Positions 12,166 through 24,512 of a stretch of 64,000 bases of DNA are shown in pieces; the first letter of the stretch is position 1, and the number at the start of each line of letters is the position of its first letter. Under the pieces are notes generated by a model. The model made no database searches. It had not been told where the DNA came from and saw nothing but the letters and a program-made list of their open reading frames with translations. The stretch is from NCBI GenBank assembly GCA_030068075.1, contig CM057839.1:52480960-52544959 (forward strand). The letters run 5' to 3'. A program made the translations under genes and the position numbers. This DNA is from Paguma larvata (taxonomy: Eukaryota > Chordata > Mammalia > Carnivora > Viverridae).

Positions 12166-15100
12166 GTGATTTGATAACTGAAAATTTAGGTAACTGCAGC
12201 AAGTGTCAATGACCCATGTGCCTTAAGTGGGAAACAAGGGCTTCTGGGACACAGCGAGTGGCTCTGGAACTTATGATGGGCTCATTAAGAACCTGTAACA
12301 CCCTACCTGAAGCACTATGATGAACACACTCTGTCTTGCAACCTCTGCTCCAGAAAGGCTTCTCCCTACTTCTTTGCTACTGATGGGGAGTCTAAAATAA
12401 AGTTCCTTTTTCCTAGCCTCTTCCCAGAAGACTTCACACACTGTATCCTGGAACCGCGGAGAAGAGTGGCTGAGCCCTTAGTTCCTCTCTGGTGTCAAGG
12501 ACACTCTCCCAAATAAAAGAGTCTCTAAGCCACCTGGACATGGGAGAGCTTACTATAATAATAATAATTTTCGAACTTGCTATAAACTTCAAAGCCCAGG
12601 GATTCTAAGTATAAGCATCATATCATGCAGGGGGAATTTCCAAGAAAGGGAAGAAAGTGATTACTTCTTTCAATTACTTTTTTCAGTAGCTATGTGGCAC
12701 TCAACTATGTACGGGTAACCAGAATTCTACAGGACTTCCTCTTGTCCTTACTTTTTGTATTTATACAGTAGACTTAGCATCATCAGGTCTTTGATTAATG
12801 AAGCTTACAGGCAACAGTATTGGGAGTCAAGGTACAATAACTGTGTCACCAGCTGTGTTTTGATGAACAAAGCAGAATGAAAACAGAAGAGAATTAGGAC
12901 AACGATGTTCATAAACAGTACATCAGTGCTTAGAAGTTGGTAACAGCATATGTTTTAATATAGTCTGGTATTGATTCTTTTGGCCAATGTCCCACCTTAA
13001 CAGTGTTATAGTCACACTTTAAGATTTTAGATGGAGAGGTACAGAGGAAAATCAATAGATACTATCTTTCCACTACCGACCAGCCACATATCTATAGCTT
13101 CTCTGCCACACTCACATTTAAGAGACCTAAAAGATGCTTTGGGGATGGCTGGTCCAGTTATCAGGCTCTTAAAAACCTCAGGAATCCCCTCAGACCACCT
13201 CAAAGCTTACAGTTTCGACTCCCAAAGATTCACGAAAAAAGAGCCTATGCTCCAGAAAAGATACCTGCTCATTTCCTACTTCATTAATATAGAAAAAGGA
13301 AGCTTTAAAAAAACACTCGCTTGTTACACAGGAACCATCGGAAAACAAAATCATATAGAATCATTACTTCTGAACCCTAAAAATATATACGAAAGTGCTT
13401 ATGGAGTTAAACTGTGGAGAAGAAAAAGGATTAGAAACGAAACCATCTCTTGTAGTATAACTGACAATTTTCTTTTCTTCTTTCATCATTCTTAATCATT
13501 AGATTTTCCAAGATGACCAAGCATTATCTTTATACAAAAAACCGATGTTATTTTTAAAATGTTACATGCTGCTGGAGGGCACCGAGCTGATCTACTAAAA
13601 GTATTTTCTATAAGCACCAACTAGAATCACTTGATTCTGACTGACACTTGGCAAATGTCACTGTTGAAGAGGATAATCCTTATTTCATAATCAGAAATTC
13701 CTACTGATTATTTACAAACTAAAAGGTATGATTAGAAATAAACACCACTAAGGAATTCTTTCTTAAGTTTAGGAAGGAAAAAAAAAACTTATAAACTTAC
13801 CCAGATCCTGTCATCTAAACCCCCTCAAAAATACTCTGATTTTTTTCCAGAAGTTGTGCAAACCACACTTAAATCCCATCAGCGCTGTGTTAATTTTGCT
13901 CAAATACAAGCTGAAAACATATTTTAACATCCTGTCAGAATGAGATACTAAGAGTGTCGATAAAATGACACTAAAATAAATGTAAATTTAGACTGCGGTT
14001 ACAAGTGGCTGCCTGAGTCTGGGAAGATGTTAGGTTGCTATAGTATTTTCCATAGCAACTTTGCGTCTCATTACATAAATATTCCCTCAGTGTCCTTACA
14101 GCCTACGAGGAAAACTGGATTAAATCTACTCTCCTATGATCCTGCATCAAACCTCATCAGAATGAAATGCCCAGAAAACATAATAAACCGTAATCTAGAC
14201 CACGGTGCTTTGGCAGGTGAGAGGCATCAGGGGACCACGGGCTGTGCATGAGCGACTGTGCTGTGACCTTGTGCTACACACGGGCCACATGTCTACGTTC
14301 TTCTCAGGTCAAGGTCTCTGCAGTTCTCCCTCTCTGAGGATGGGCTGTTAACTTCCTCACTTTTTTCCTCTGATGTCACCAAGCCCCAGGACCTCATGTC
14401 ACTAGGCAAGAAGCTAGGGTTTCAGAGCCTGAACCACAAAGGCAGCTGGGACCCTGTGCTGGGCTGTCACAGCAGGAAACCGGCTCTGAGCTAGCGCGGA
14501 CCAGGTATACGAACTGTTTGAGACCCTCAGCGAGGGCTCAACTGGGTTTTGCGGGGGTGCAGCGCAGCTGCATGTTAGAGTATCTGCCAAAACCTGCCAT
14601 CTCCTAGACACAATGCCATTTCAGCAGAACAAATCAAGTTTTGCACGGAACGCATGATTATGGAGAATTGGGCAGATGTGAGAGAGATGTCAGGAATATG
14701 GCATTGTCAGGTACTACACAAAAATAAGATTAATGAGGGGCTAAGCTTAAAGACAGCTTAGGCTCCAAATGTGACTTCACAGAACAGACAAACACCGTCT
14801 GGTTGGACAGGAGTGCTTCCATTACAAAGGGATCTTAGGCTAGAGGATCAATTTGATAGCATCCGTCTCTTGCATTTAAAGGTAAGCCAATTTATAAAAA
14901 TAAATATTTCTATACTTTTTAAAAACATGTCCTTTGTGAAAAGGAAGCCATAAGTGCACATTAAATGAGGGAACTGGAAATTCTACCTGAAATAAACATT
15001 TGTTTGATTTCCTTTGGGAAGATTAGCAAGACTTGAAAAGGGACAGGGTGGGAGGGTAGCAAAAGCCTTGGCTCCTTGAGAATGAAGCTCTATTTCCAGA

Positions 15101-15704
15101 GTTCAGAAATGAAGCAGCCTACTCCGTCCACATCGGAAGATGTATTTCATCATCTTTCAGCCACAATAGTTTAAATTCATCACATTTCTTTGTTTGGCAC
15201 TTGGATTCCCAGAAGACATTCGGCTGTGGATGAACATAGAACGTTCGTCTTTAATTCAGTGGTCGCTGACGGACACACACGGCTGCCGTTTCTCCTTCGG
15301 GTTGTCATCACATGTAAAAACAGAAATCTGTGAACAGATCATCCTTCCTTGCTTCCTCTCACCACTGGTGCTCCTGCCTTGGGGGTCTGCTGGTACGAGG
15401 ATCTCAGTGTGACGGCGGCCTCCCTGAGTCAGCTCGCTTTTCACGTCTGAGTGCTCTTGTTCCTCTAAGCGAGTCTGCTTAGATCACACGCAGAGTTTCC
15501 TAAAAGCTTCTACCAGCTGCCTGTGACATGGTCCCCTTCGGATGGCCCCCTGCAGGATCCCACTCTGGTGTCCAGCAGGCCCTTCCTTCTGTGCCCAGGC
15601 TGGTGCCCAGGGGCAGCGCTAATCCTCTTCTCAGGCTTGTGACAAACTGTAATCTGTCGGGCATCCTAGATGTCTTTCAAAAGCACTCTCGTACAGGAAG
15701 TAAA

Positions 15705-15743
15705 TTAATCAAAAAAACAAAAAACAAACAAACAAAAAAACCA
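15705..15743. repeat. A-rich (CAAA)n low-complexity tract
   Basis: AATCAAAAAAACAAAAAACAAACAAACAAAAAAACC is a simple A-rich repeat. No adjacent SINE body was recognised. Confidence 0.85.
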
Positions 15744-18700
15744 AAGGCAGTCCTGGTGGTCAAAGAGATGAAGGGGATAGCCAGATAGAGAGCCTTCTTG
15801 TTGTTAGTTTCTTTCACCTCAAGTGCCAGCGACATATAAAACTACTTGGACACACTGAACACAAGTTCAGGTCCACCTAACTTGACCTTGAGGCCCTAAT
15901 TCGATTCCATTAGCTGAAAGACTTGGGAAATCCTTGCTGGATGTGTTACTGAAATTAAAAGAATAAATCTGTACCTACATGTGGTGAGTTTCCATGGTAA
16001 ATCAACAGCTAGAAAACACCTTTCATAATTAAAAGAGTATTTGCTCCTTATAAAGAGCTCAGAGATTAAATGAGGTGTAATTAAAATCCAAGAACATTTG
16101 TTTGTACATTATGAAATGTCCTCAGGGTTGCCTATTAAGGAAGGATATTTTAGTTTTATCCTTCTAAAATTCGTCTTCAGCGTACAATCTATACTCATCA
16201 GCTACTGGGTGAGGTGCAAACACCGGGTGGGGAATTTATTCTGGTTTGTATCAAGTCTAAAGCAATGGCTTTCGAACATATATGGCATTAGGCTTTTAGG
16301 CATTTAGCCACTGTACTTTTATTAACTTAAAATGTATATTTCTTCTCTTCAAAAAGCATCTCACACTCTTGAGGGCAGGGTAGACTGTGTCTAGTCCTCT
16401 CCAGACCTGCTCCCCCAGGTCCACAGTGTCGTGAGCGCAAGACGGGCTTGACAAATATCTGCTGATAATTAGGATGGTGCGGAGAGTCTGCTCTCTGGGC
16501 CGTGGCCTCCTGAGCACGTGGCAGTGGAATTCGAATGCATAAAAGTTGTGACCATTTTGGAGAAATGTATCATCATCCTTGTTTGAACAAGCTTCTTAAG
16601 GCTTTCCATTTAAATTTAGAGCAAATGTTCTCAGGGTTACCACGTTCCCATCAACTCACGGGACAAAGGCATCAAAACCAAAGACCGGAAGAAGGGGACT
16701 ATGCAGTTGAAGTCAACACCGTTCCCTTATTGGTGAAAGGCCAAGAGCCAGGTGCCCTAGGTGATGAGGACAAGCGGAGGTCAGAGTCACCGAGCACTAA
16801 CTATGTGTTCAACACTGTAGGGACAGTCAGGAGGGCTTTCCATGTCTGACTCCACAGTACTACGGCTAACTGGGTTCTGCCACTCAAGGCCTTCCTTATA
16901 CTCTGGACAGACTTCCTCTTCCTTCCCTTTCTTCCCTGCGCACTCCTGCCCCACCCCCACTGCCAACCTGGAGGAAGGAGGAGGAAGCAGCGGCAATAGA
17001 TCTGGCTTTTAAAGTGGGGCTTAATTCCAGTAAGAGGCAGACGATGCAGCAATAAATTTGAATTTTTATCAGAAAGCATCTTCATAGGCTTTGGAGCAGG
17101 ATGCCAGTCTTCTTGAATGAATGCTCCAATCAATCTGTCTTGATTTTCAAATTTATTAACAAAACTCATTTTCATTTTTATCAGCATCTTAGTTTTGCTC
17201 CAGCAAACTCTGTTTCCCCTTTAAGAGGCAACTGATAAGAAGGAACACTGAGCTGTCTGCCCGGAGTTACATGGGAGTTATGGCAGGACTGGGGAACTCT
17301 GGCCAAAGACACGTTGTAAGTTATTATGTGCAGTAAAAAGCAAAAGTACAATGAAATGTTCTGCATAACCAGGAGAGCAGAGATATGCTGGAAAACACTG
17401 GTTGTTTCCTGTTTTTTTTTAAATTAAATCCCAGATACGAGTCCTCACATAATAAACTGTATCCTTTCTAGAAGCCAAAGAAAGTCAATTCTTTCTGTCT
17501 CCCCTTCAGAAATAAAGTCTGTGCAGGCTGGCTTCGTCCCTAGGAGGAGGGGAGGGGTGGAGAGGTGCTGGCGCGCTGGCCTCACGCGTCCTGGGAGGCG
17601 CGCCTCTCCACAGTCCTCTCGGACAGGAGCAGAGTCCACGAAGGATGTCCTCCCCTGGAAATCCCAAGAAGTCTCGGGTCACCCACGACCCAGAAGGTTG
17701 GAGGCAGAAGCTCACTGTGTTAGCAGAAAGCAAAAGGGCAAAGGATTCATTAAAGACTAGAGGGATTTACTGCTAGGTCGGCCCCTAGCAATTTCCATCA
17801 GGGAATGAGAGCGCTGTGTTTTGAGATGCCTGCTCCTGGGTGACTGACAGATGCAAATCTGCACCTGCAATGAATGCAGAGAGTCGCTGCCTGATGATAC
17901 CCCTGAAAGGTGTGTTTCCCTGAGGCTGCTGGGCCTCCATCCCTCCCCTTCCAGCAGCGGTTTGCAGGGATCCCGTCTGAAGCTTGGTCAAAAGACCAGA
18001 TGGGAATTCTTTGCCGTCAGGCTGTGTCCCTGAATATGCCGGGCTGAAAGGAAAACAGCTGCTAGCCTTTTGGCAGGATCTTCAGGGCCCGGAGGAATAA
18101 AAAAAGGTTAGTTGCTTTCCTTTTCTTCTAATCAGTCCCGCGCTTTCCCCATAAACCACATGCTGGGTTCTCTGGTCCATCTCATTTTGAAAAGTGTGAA
18201 AAAGACTTTGCACTCCTGGGGACCTGGCATCTGAACTCCAGTTCTTCCATCTCTTCCCCCGGCACTCCGTACAGATCATGCTCTGTGTTGTGTGCACTCA
18301 TTCCGCTGGCCAAGGAACAAGCCTGGAGACCTCAAAGTGCAGGTCCTGCTTCAGGCTCTTATTAGATGCCTGGGGGAAAAAACCCACAGAGATCTAGCTA
18401 GAAGGCTCTGCAGTGAAGCTGCCAGAGAGGCTCTCGTGTCCCAGCCTAGGGAAGGGGTCTCTGAGTTCTCCTGCAGCAGAACTGTGGGACCATGCATGCT
18501 GCCACTGGAGACTTCCCACTGGAGCCTACAGCTCTGAGTCATTATTGTTCTTGTCCTATTCTGAGCAGACTATGAAATCACACACATTCCTTATTTGGGA
18601 AGCTGACAACTTGTTTAAAAGAAATGTCACCCCAAAATAAAAAAATAAAAATAAAAAGCCATGGGTTCAAATAAGAATTTCTGATTGATTTCCTTTCTTC

Positions 18701-19112
18701 TACACCTACCTTATAAGAATGTTAAGGATCCAAGTTTCATGTAAACTTGCCCCTCATCTAGAAACTTCAAAAATGATGAAAGCTTTATTGAGGGAAAAAA
18801 TTATTTATTTATCAGAAGATCTCATTAAGTTTAAGAAATTCACACTAAAACACCCTCTTTTCTTTTGATATACGAAGGTTTGTGGAATAGTAACTGCTGT
18901 CCTCAAATAAGCCAAGTCCAAGCCCAATAATCAGGCCTGAGAAATCTCGTATCCATTTAATAAGAGACATACACTGACATAGATGCTAGGTTCATTTTTC
19001 AGACAAAAGATATACGGCTTCAAAACCTAGTGGCATGGTGCCTTCCTTTATGCTAAGCTTCTAAAAGATTTAAATGAGTGGCATTTGAGGATGAAAGGGA
19101 AATTTTCTAAGG

Positions 19113-19316
19113 CAGTGGTCCTGAAACTGTAGCGTGCATCAGAATTCCCCGGAGAATTTAAATCACAGATTGCTGGACCTCACATCCCCACCCCTGCCGC
19201 CGCCAGAGTTCCTGATTCCTTAGGGATTGGGTAGGGTCCAAGAATTTACATTTCTAGCAAGTTCCTCGGTGATGCTGAGGGTGCTGGGCTGGGGACCACA
19301 CATGTAAGAACCACTG
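19113..19316 (+). mobile_element. MER5A-type hAT (Charlie) MITE
   Basis: It starts CAGTGGTCCTGAAACTGTAG and ends TAAGAACCACTG, which form the expected terminal inverted repeats. The interior (GCATCAGAATTCCCCGGAGAA, GATTGCTGGACC, AAGAATTTACATTTCTAGCAA) matches MER5A. Flanking 8-mers TTCTAAGG and CGCTGAGG share five bases and may be a decayed target duplication. Confidence 0.88.
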
Positions 19317-20323
19317 CGCTGAGGAAATTGAACTCGCTTCTGTCTATTCCGGGAAGAAGAGGATTTTCTGGTGATCATCTTTCATGCCCCTGGCACTCGC
19401 CGAACCCTGGAGAAACAGGACACTCTGGCCACTTGGCAATCTTGATGACCTGAGTATCCTGGAGTCTTGGTTTCGGCTTCTACCAACGCATTAGCAAAGA
19501 TGCTTTGTTCTGGCCTCGGGATGCTGTTAAAGAGCCTGAGGTGGGTGAGTATTTTATTCGCTGGTACACAGGGAGAAGACGGGTCAAATCTACGCTATTC
19601 CTCTGATTTTCCTTTTTGGAAATGGTGACAGTCGTGGTCCTTCCCAGGCCCTTGAGACAACACTCCTCCCCTCGAGCAACCTCCTTTGGTGTCTCCCATA
19701 TCTGACTGAGCATCTCTCTTGCCTGTGATACCAAGAGATTTACGTCTAATTTGAGGAGAGAGTTTTCAATCAGCATCAGAGTGGAGGCAGAGCACATAAA
19801 GCAAGGTTCCTCTCTAAGCTTCTCTTTTTCCAACTCAAGGAGTGATGCCCCTTTCTTGGTACCAAATGAGGCCACCCCTTTGACTCCAGGTTAGGGAAAG
19901 TTTATTGGAAAAATGTCTAATTCTCCAGCACATCGGTTCAGAGGCTAGAGAGCTTCTTTAGGGATTAAACAATTCCCATGCAGGAAGCACACCGACTGAA
20001 ACCAAATTTGATCTATATTTCAGAATCAGCGGTGGCCGCCACACTCTGGAAAAGGATTTTTATGGGAACAGGCAAATATCCCTGAAAAAAATGCAACAGC
20101 CCCAGATATATGGATACAGAAACAACTGGACCAATTTAAATCACTGTGTTCCTAAGAAGGAGTTTAAAGTTCTATTAACAAAAGGCAGAGTCACTCAAAG
20201 ATGAAAGTTTAGTGTAACTCAAATAAAAGTGAGTTATGTGGCCATTTCCCAGCACATGTGCCCCATCGGAGATTGGCAGAGCATTATGGTGCCTCACAGG
20301 TGTGTGGCCGTCGCCAGCATTAC

Positions 20324-20441
20324 CTGATTCATCGACTCTCATTTTTTTAGTCGGGCTGTCACAGGTCTCATCATCTGACATTTCCATTTCTTCTTCGCGG
20401 CGGATACCCATGAGCTGCTCGCTTTGAGCGTTCCGGAGCTC
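20324..20441 (-). CDS. ENOX1: ENOX1 internal coding exon: acidic MEMSDDE segment
   Basis: This 118-bp exon enters in phase 0 after TTCTACTTCAG and leaves in phase 1 at G|GTAATG. It encodes ELRNAQSEQLMGIRREEE, then MEMSDDETCDSPTKKMRVDES. This segment separates ENOX1 from its paralogue: ENOX2 continues after MSDDE with EIEEMTE, the drug-binding motif described for that protein, whereas here CDSPTKKMRVDES follows, as in ENOX1. The T in SDDETCDSP appears to replace an Asn of the human protein (from memory). KKMR is a small basic cluster. This is the last ENOX1 exon I can find; the following exon, expected to begin the C-terminal coiled coil with ALAAQ, is not visible in 1-20323. Confidence 0.95.
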
Positions 20442-20659
20442 CTGAAGTAGAAGATACGAGGACGTCAGAGTCACTCACACATGTCCACCTACCTTTTCTC
20501 AATGGTCTTTTGGTGGATTAGGATGCACATACGAACGCTTAGAATCCAAAGTTTTTATACCTCCCAACCACTGCCCCGAGTAATCTAGACTGAAGTTCTG
20601 AAGCGTATGGGGAGTGGAAAGACCTACGGATAGAGACTAGTCAAGGGGTCTTCAGCCAA

Positions 20660-20760
20660 TTATTTAATCTCTTGAGTCTCAATTTCCTCAGCTGCCACAA
20701 CATCACCTAGGAGGATTCGCAGAGATGCCTCTTGTCGTGACTGGCACAGAGGAGGCTCGG
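20660..20760 (+). repeat. MIR fragment
   Basis: ATTATTTAATCTCTTGAGTCTCAATTTCCTCAGCTG matches the MIR segment that normally reads acttaacctctctgagcctcagtttcctcatctg. Confidence 0.55.
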
Positions 20761-21244
20761 GGCTAACGATAAGACACATGTGTGATGGCATTTATAAAAG
20801 TCCTGGTTGACCACTGACACACTGTGTTCATTCAGGAATGTTTCTTCATCTCTCTTAACCTTGATTTACTTTTGGTAATTCTGTGATAATAATAGTTTTG
20901 AGGAGAAAATAAGTGAATACATATCGAGCTCCTCAGCATCGTGCCAGATGCTTGGTTTGCTACGTCGATAATGTGGACAACTACTGTTCTTCACGCAAAA
21001 TGGCGCCCCTGCACGTGTGTATGTGCCGGCGTGTGATCACACACACACACACCCCACTCAGATATCCAAATGGTACAGTTCAAAAGACGCTGGAGGACCA
21101 ATGAAAACAGATACCTGTTTCTGGTGTTTCATGTGTTCATGGAGGGTTTAGTATTTTTGTTGTGTTGGCTGTTCTGACATCACTTAAAGACCTTAGGATC
21201 ATATCTGACTTTCTCTACTTACTAGAGGAGACTCATAAGTAGAC

Positions 21245-21370
21245 TAGACTGTGGTCAAAGGCATTTAATTTCTTTGAGCCTTTTTCTACTCACATTTTAT
21301 AAAATGGGGAATAGTAGAAATAAAGGGCTCCTTGAATGCAAGAGTGTGTGCGAAAATGCACTGTAAAAAG
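21245..21370 (+). repeat. MIR fragment
   Basis: GTCAAAGGCATTTAATTTCTTTGAGCC, ATAAAATGGGGAATAGTAGAAATA and GGGCTCCTTGAATGC follow the MIR order with divergence. Confidence 0.6.
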
Positions 21371-22902
21371 CAAAGAATCAAAACACATTTTTGATGTGTT
21401 TTTAGGCACTACCGTGACTAAAAATCAGGACGCTATAATTGTTTAGGGTAAACACCTCTATTATTTTGTACTGAGTAGCCATGTTTGTGAGTCCTTATCA
21501 ATTCTATTCTCTTACATGTACTGTCCTCTAAACAACAGTAACAATGAAATGACTGCATTATTCTTTTCCCCCCATTGAAATTGAAGTCTCTAAATAAAAG
21601 TCAAATTGTTAAGAAAGTTTTACTTTAGAATAAACCTATGAATAACAATAAAAATAAATTATAACGTCTAAGGTATCAGCGGCGTGATTTTAAACAAAGT
21701 TCTGTGCCCGTTTGATGGATGCGATACTTTACTGTGTTCTAGGTTCTCTGATTTCTCCTTTCTCCTTAGCGCACAGATTTTAACTGTAGTAGGACCAGAA
21801 AGGAAACTATTTACTGTTAACAGTATTTACATGGTCAACTCTGAGCCCTGGGAATCACCAGTGCAGAGGACAGGGAAGGGGAGGGGGCAGAGAGGCAAGG
21901 TTCCTGGGAGAGGGATACCCATCAACAGGGGGTCTGGATGGCCCCGGAAGTTGACAGGCAATGCCTCCTGACTTGGCCATGCCACCCAGTAGAAAGAGGT
22001 ACCAGATTCCACCTTAAATAACAGCAGTGGGTCTTGGAGGCGATGTCACATGGGATTAGTGGGGAAGTGTTGAGGTCGTGTGCAGCTAATTCTTCTGCTG
22101 ACAAAGAACCCAGTTCCCAAAGAGGTGGCTTAAAAAATACTTGCAACAAGGAACAGTCAGGAGGAAAGAATACAAGAGGCTGAAAGGGCCTGCTGTTTAG
22201 TCCCTACAATTAGTGACAAACTGTCCTACTGTAGCTGTTCTTGTGGGGAAGGGTGTTGGCAAGAAAAAAAAAATTGGAGGGGAAAAAAAAAAAAGTTGAG
22301 GGTGTTTCCACAGGGGGCCTCCGGTTCAGCAGTAAATCGCTGGTGCGCTCTTACAAATCTGTAAAGGTGTTGCAGATAATTAACAGATGCTGTACATGGG
22401 AACGCAGAAAAAATCAAGCCAATTATCAAGCTTATACGCAACAGAGAAATCATCCACAATGTTAAATTACCAACTGGTATTTAATCAATTAAGCGACATG
22501 TAGGGGAGAAAATCAAAGGTAATTTAGAATTCTATTTCCTAGTATATCAAAAGAGGTGGGAGGGTGGCAAAGAGGCACAAAGCCCCTCTGCGGGAGCACC
22601 TATCAGGACTGCGTGCATCCCTTTGTGCCTCTCTGTACGGTACGTGCCGAGCAAAGCAAGCGGTCTTCCTTGGAACAAAGCTGGAAGCCTGGGGGTGCCC
22701 TGCTCGGCAGCAAGAGCAGGGGGAGGCAGGGCTGGGGGGAAGGGGACCAGGCACGTGGAAGCGTGATTTAGATCAATAACTGATATTTTCATACACTCAC
22801 GGACTAACGACAGCCTTTTTATGCCCAAATTATTTAGCATCGTGATGCTTGCCTTTCTCTTAACATTTCTTTTAATCATGTTTAGTTTTATGTGAAGGAA
22901 AA

Positions 22903-22969
22903 ATATATATACATATATATATATACATATATACGTATACGTACATATAGGTGTGTGTATATATATATA
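22903..22969. repeat. (TA)n/(TATG)n microsatellite
   Basis: ATATATATACATATATATATATACATATATACGTATACGTACATATAGGTGTGTGTATATATATATA is a compound TA-rich repeat. Confidence 0.95.
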
Positions 22970-24405
22970 ACAATTCATAGACTAGCCATTCCCAAATCTG
23001 AATCATAGTTTATGGATTTCAATTTGTGTTTTCGTAACTCTCAATCTCTCTGTTTCATCATAAACAAGGACTCTCTCCTCCCGAAAATCAGCCTTGACTT
23101 GGGTCTCGATTCAGTGTCTGGGAGAGCAGCAGGTAAGTGTCCTTTGTTTTTCTGGCTCCTGAAAAATTAAAGAGAAATCCCACTTCCTCCTCCTCACTCA
23201 AAATCCTGAACATAGGAATGGAACCACATCGGTCACCAGCCACCTTCTTAAGTATTTGTGAACAAAATAAAAAATGTCCTTCTTAACAATAAATTGCACT
23301 AGCATGTTAAGTGTCCCATTATTGTGAAGTCATTCAGGATTCGCCATAATAACAGCGATAATAAAGAATTCATTTGGTATTCATGTGGATGTTACATCTA
23401 GTGCCATTGGTATTTAGCTGTAATTTAGCATTAGTTAATGGGCACTTAAAATGCTACCCAAATGATTGATATTATAGTACTTAGTGGTTCCTCAAACTCT
23501 ATATAAAACACTTATTTTACAAGTGTGAGCCCGAATCGTTAAATAAACAAACCTTACCTTCTATAAGTTTTGGGGTTTTGAAAGAGGGGAATATTATTTA
23601 GAGAGCTTTAATATTAACATGCTAGAGATGGAGAGGCATCCAAATGAAAAACATTCTCTCATAAGAAAAAAAAAAAAAGAATAAGCAAAGATAGTATACT
23701 TACTTTTAAATTACAGGTTCACAGCGTACACTACACTGTGGAGTTAAAAACAACAGCTGGACGACCAAAGACTAAGGACACATCCTGGTCCTTCTAGGTG
23801 GTGAGAAAGGTCAAGTGCTGGCCTCCCTCCTTGGGGTAGATACTCACACTTCACACACTGATGCAGAAGGGCGGACCTGGCTAGCCTGGACGTCCACTCC
23901 CCTGGGGAAGGTGCTCTGGGGAGACTGGCTATATAATTGGCTGGCCAGCACACGGCATAAGGCATTGTTTATGAAGAGAAGGCACAGAAGAAAGGCATAC
24001 TTGCCATTTCTAGCCCAAAGAGCAAACCGTCATCATCACGTTGCAGAACACTGGGGGGAAAAAACCCTCCGTATTTATTTAAAAGCTAGTCTTCTATTTT
24101 ACGTTACACCTTTCTTCAGCATACACAGGCAAAATGTCTTGGCTTATTTCCGAGCTCTTTGCTGTCAATGGGAGAGATGCCTTTCTTCCTTTGCAGGGGG
24201 AAAAAGCACTCTGTTTTCTAAGCATTAAGTCAGCTGCTTTTCTGGATAAGGCACAACTCTGAGCTGGATTTAGAGCTGACAGTGCGACAGGACAATGGCA
24301 GGACAGCTGCCCGCTATAACAAAAACCGAAATGGCTGCAGCCACACTATTCTCTGCCAATCCAGCTGTGTGATGGTGGTTAAAAAGTAATAATAAAATCA
24401 CCAAC

Positions 24406-24512
24406 CTCAGAATGCTTTCGCCAAATGTCTATGTTCTTGCGCTGAGCTTTCGAGAAATGGTCCCAAGCTTTTTGTCTGGTAGAAGCGTTGAAAACGGCCA
24501 CAATCTGCTCAA
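24406..24512 (-). CDS. ENOX1: ENOX1 internal coding exon: FEQIVAVFN segment
   Basis: This short 107-bp exon enters in phase 1 after GTTCACCAAAG and leaves in phase 0. It encodes (F)EQIVAVFNAST, then RQKAWDHFSKAQRKN and IDIWRKHSE. The donor is GAG|GTTGGT; T at +3 makes it a weaker site than GTRAGT. Read-through would add only VGDFIITF before a stop. Because 107 is not a multiple of three, skipping this exon alone would shift the frame. Skipping it together with the next exon (118 bp) removes 225 bp and keeps frame. The sequence continues the helical region of the previous exon. Confidence 0.95.

Larger units (their letters stand above)
1..20323 (-). other. ENOX1: ENOX1 intron (partial), downstream of the last visible exon
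   Basis: No exon of ENOX1 or of any other gene was recognised in these 20.3 kb. It holds two plus-oriented and one minus-oriented CAN-SINE before 7.4 kb, a (CA)n tract, and fragments of MIR, MER5 and an old LINE-like repeat, listed separately. Short open frames of 60-159 codons occur on both strands, but none shows a known domain or a splice context. Stretches without a recognised repeat include 1-2200, 4100-5550, 8260-9390, 9500-11800 and 12170-19110. Parts of these look like unique, possibly conserved non-coding sequence. Confidence 0.85.
20442..24405 (-). other. ENOX1: ENOX1 intron (3964 bp)
   Basis: This intron separates the 107-bp and 118-bp exons. It contains MIR-like fragments near its low-coordinate end and an alternating purine-pyrimidine AT tract around 22.9 kb. 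I recognise no CAN-SINE. The block 23250-23500 is AT-rich with several TAAT-type motifs and no recognisable repeat. Confidence 0.9.

Noticed and set aside
13031..13495. 154-codon open frame on the + strand
   Set aside because: No domain, repeat or splice signals were recognised, and it is antisense to ENOX1; treated as chance.
1..20323. Next ENOX1 exon (expected to begin with ALAAQ and the coiled coil)
   Set aside because: I looked for its reverse complement and found nothing convincing; it probably lies beyond the window.
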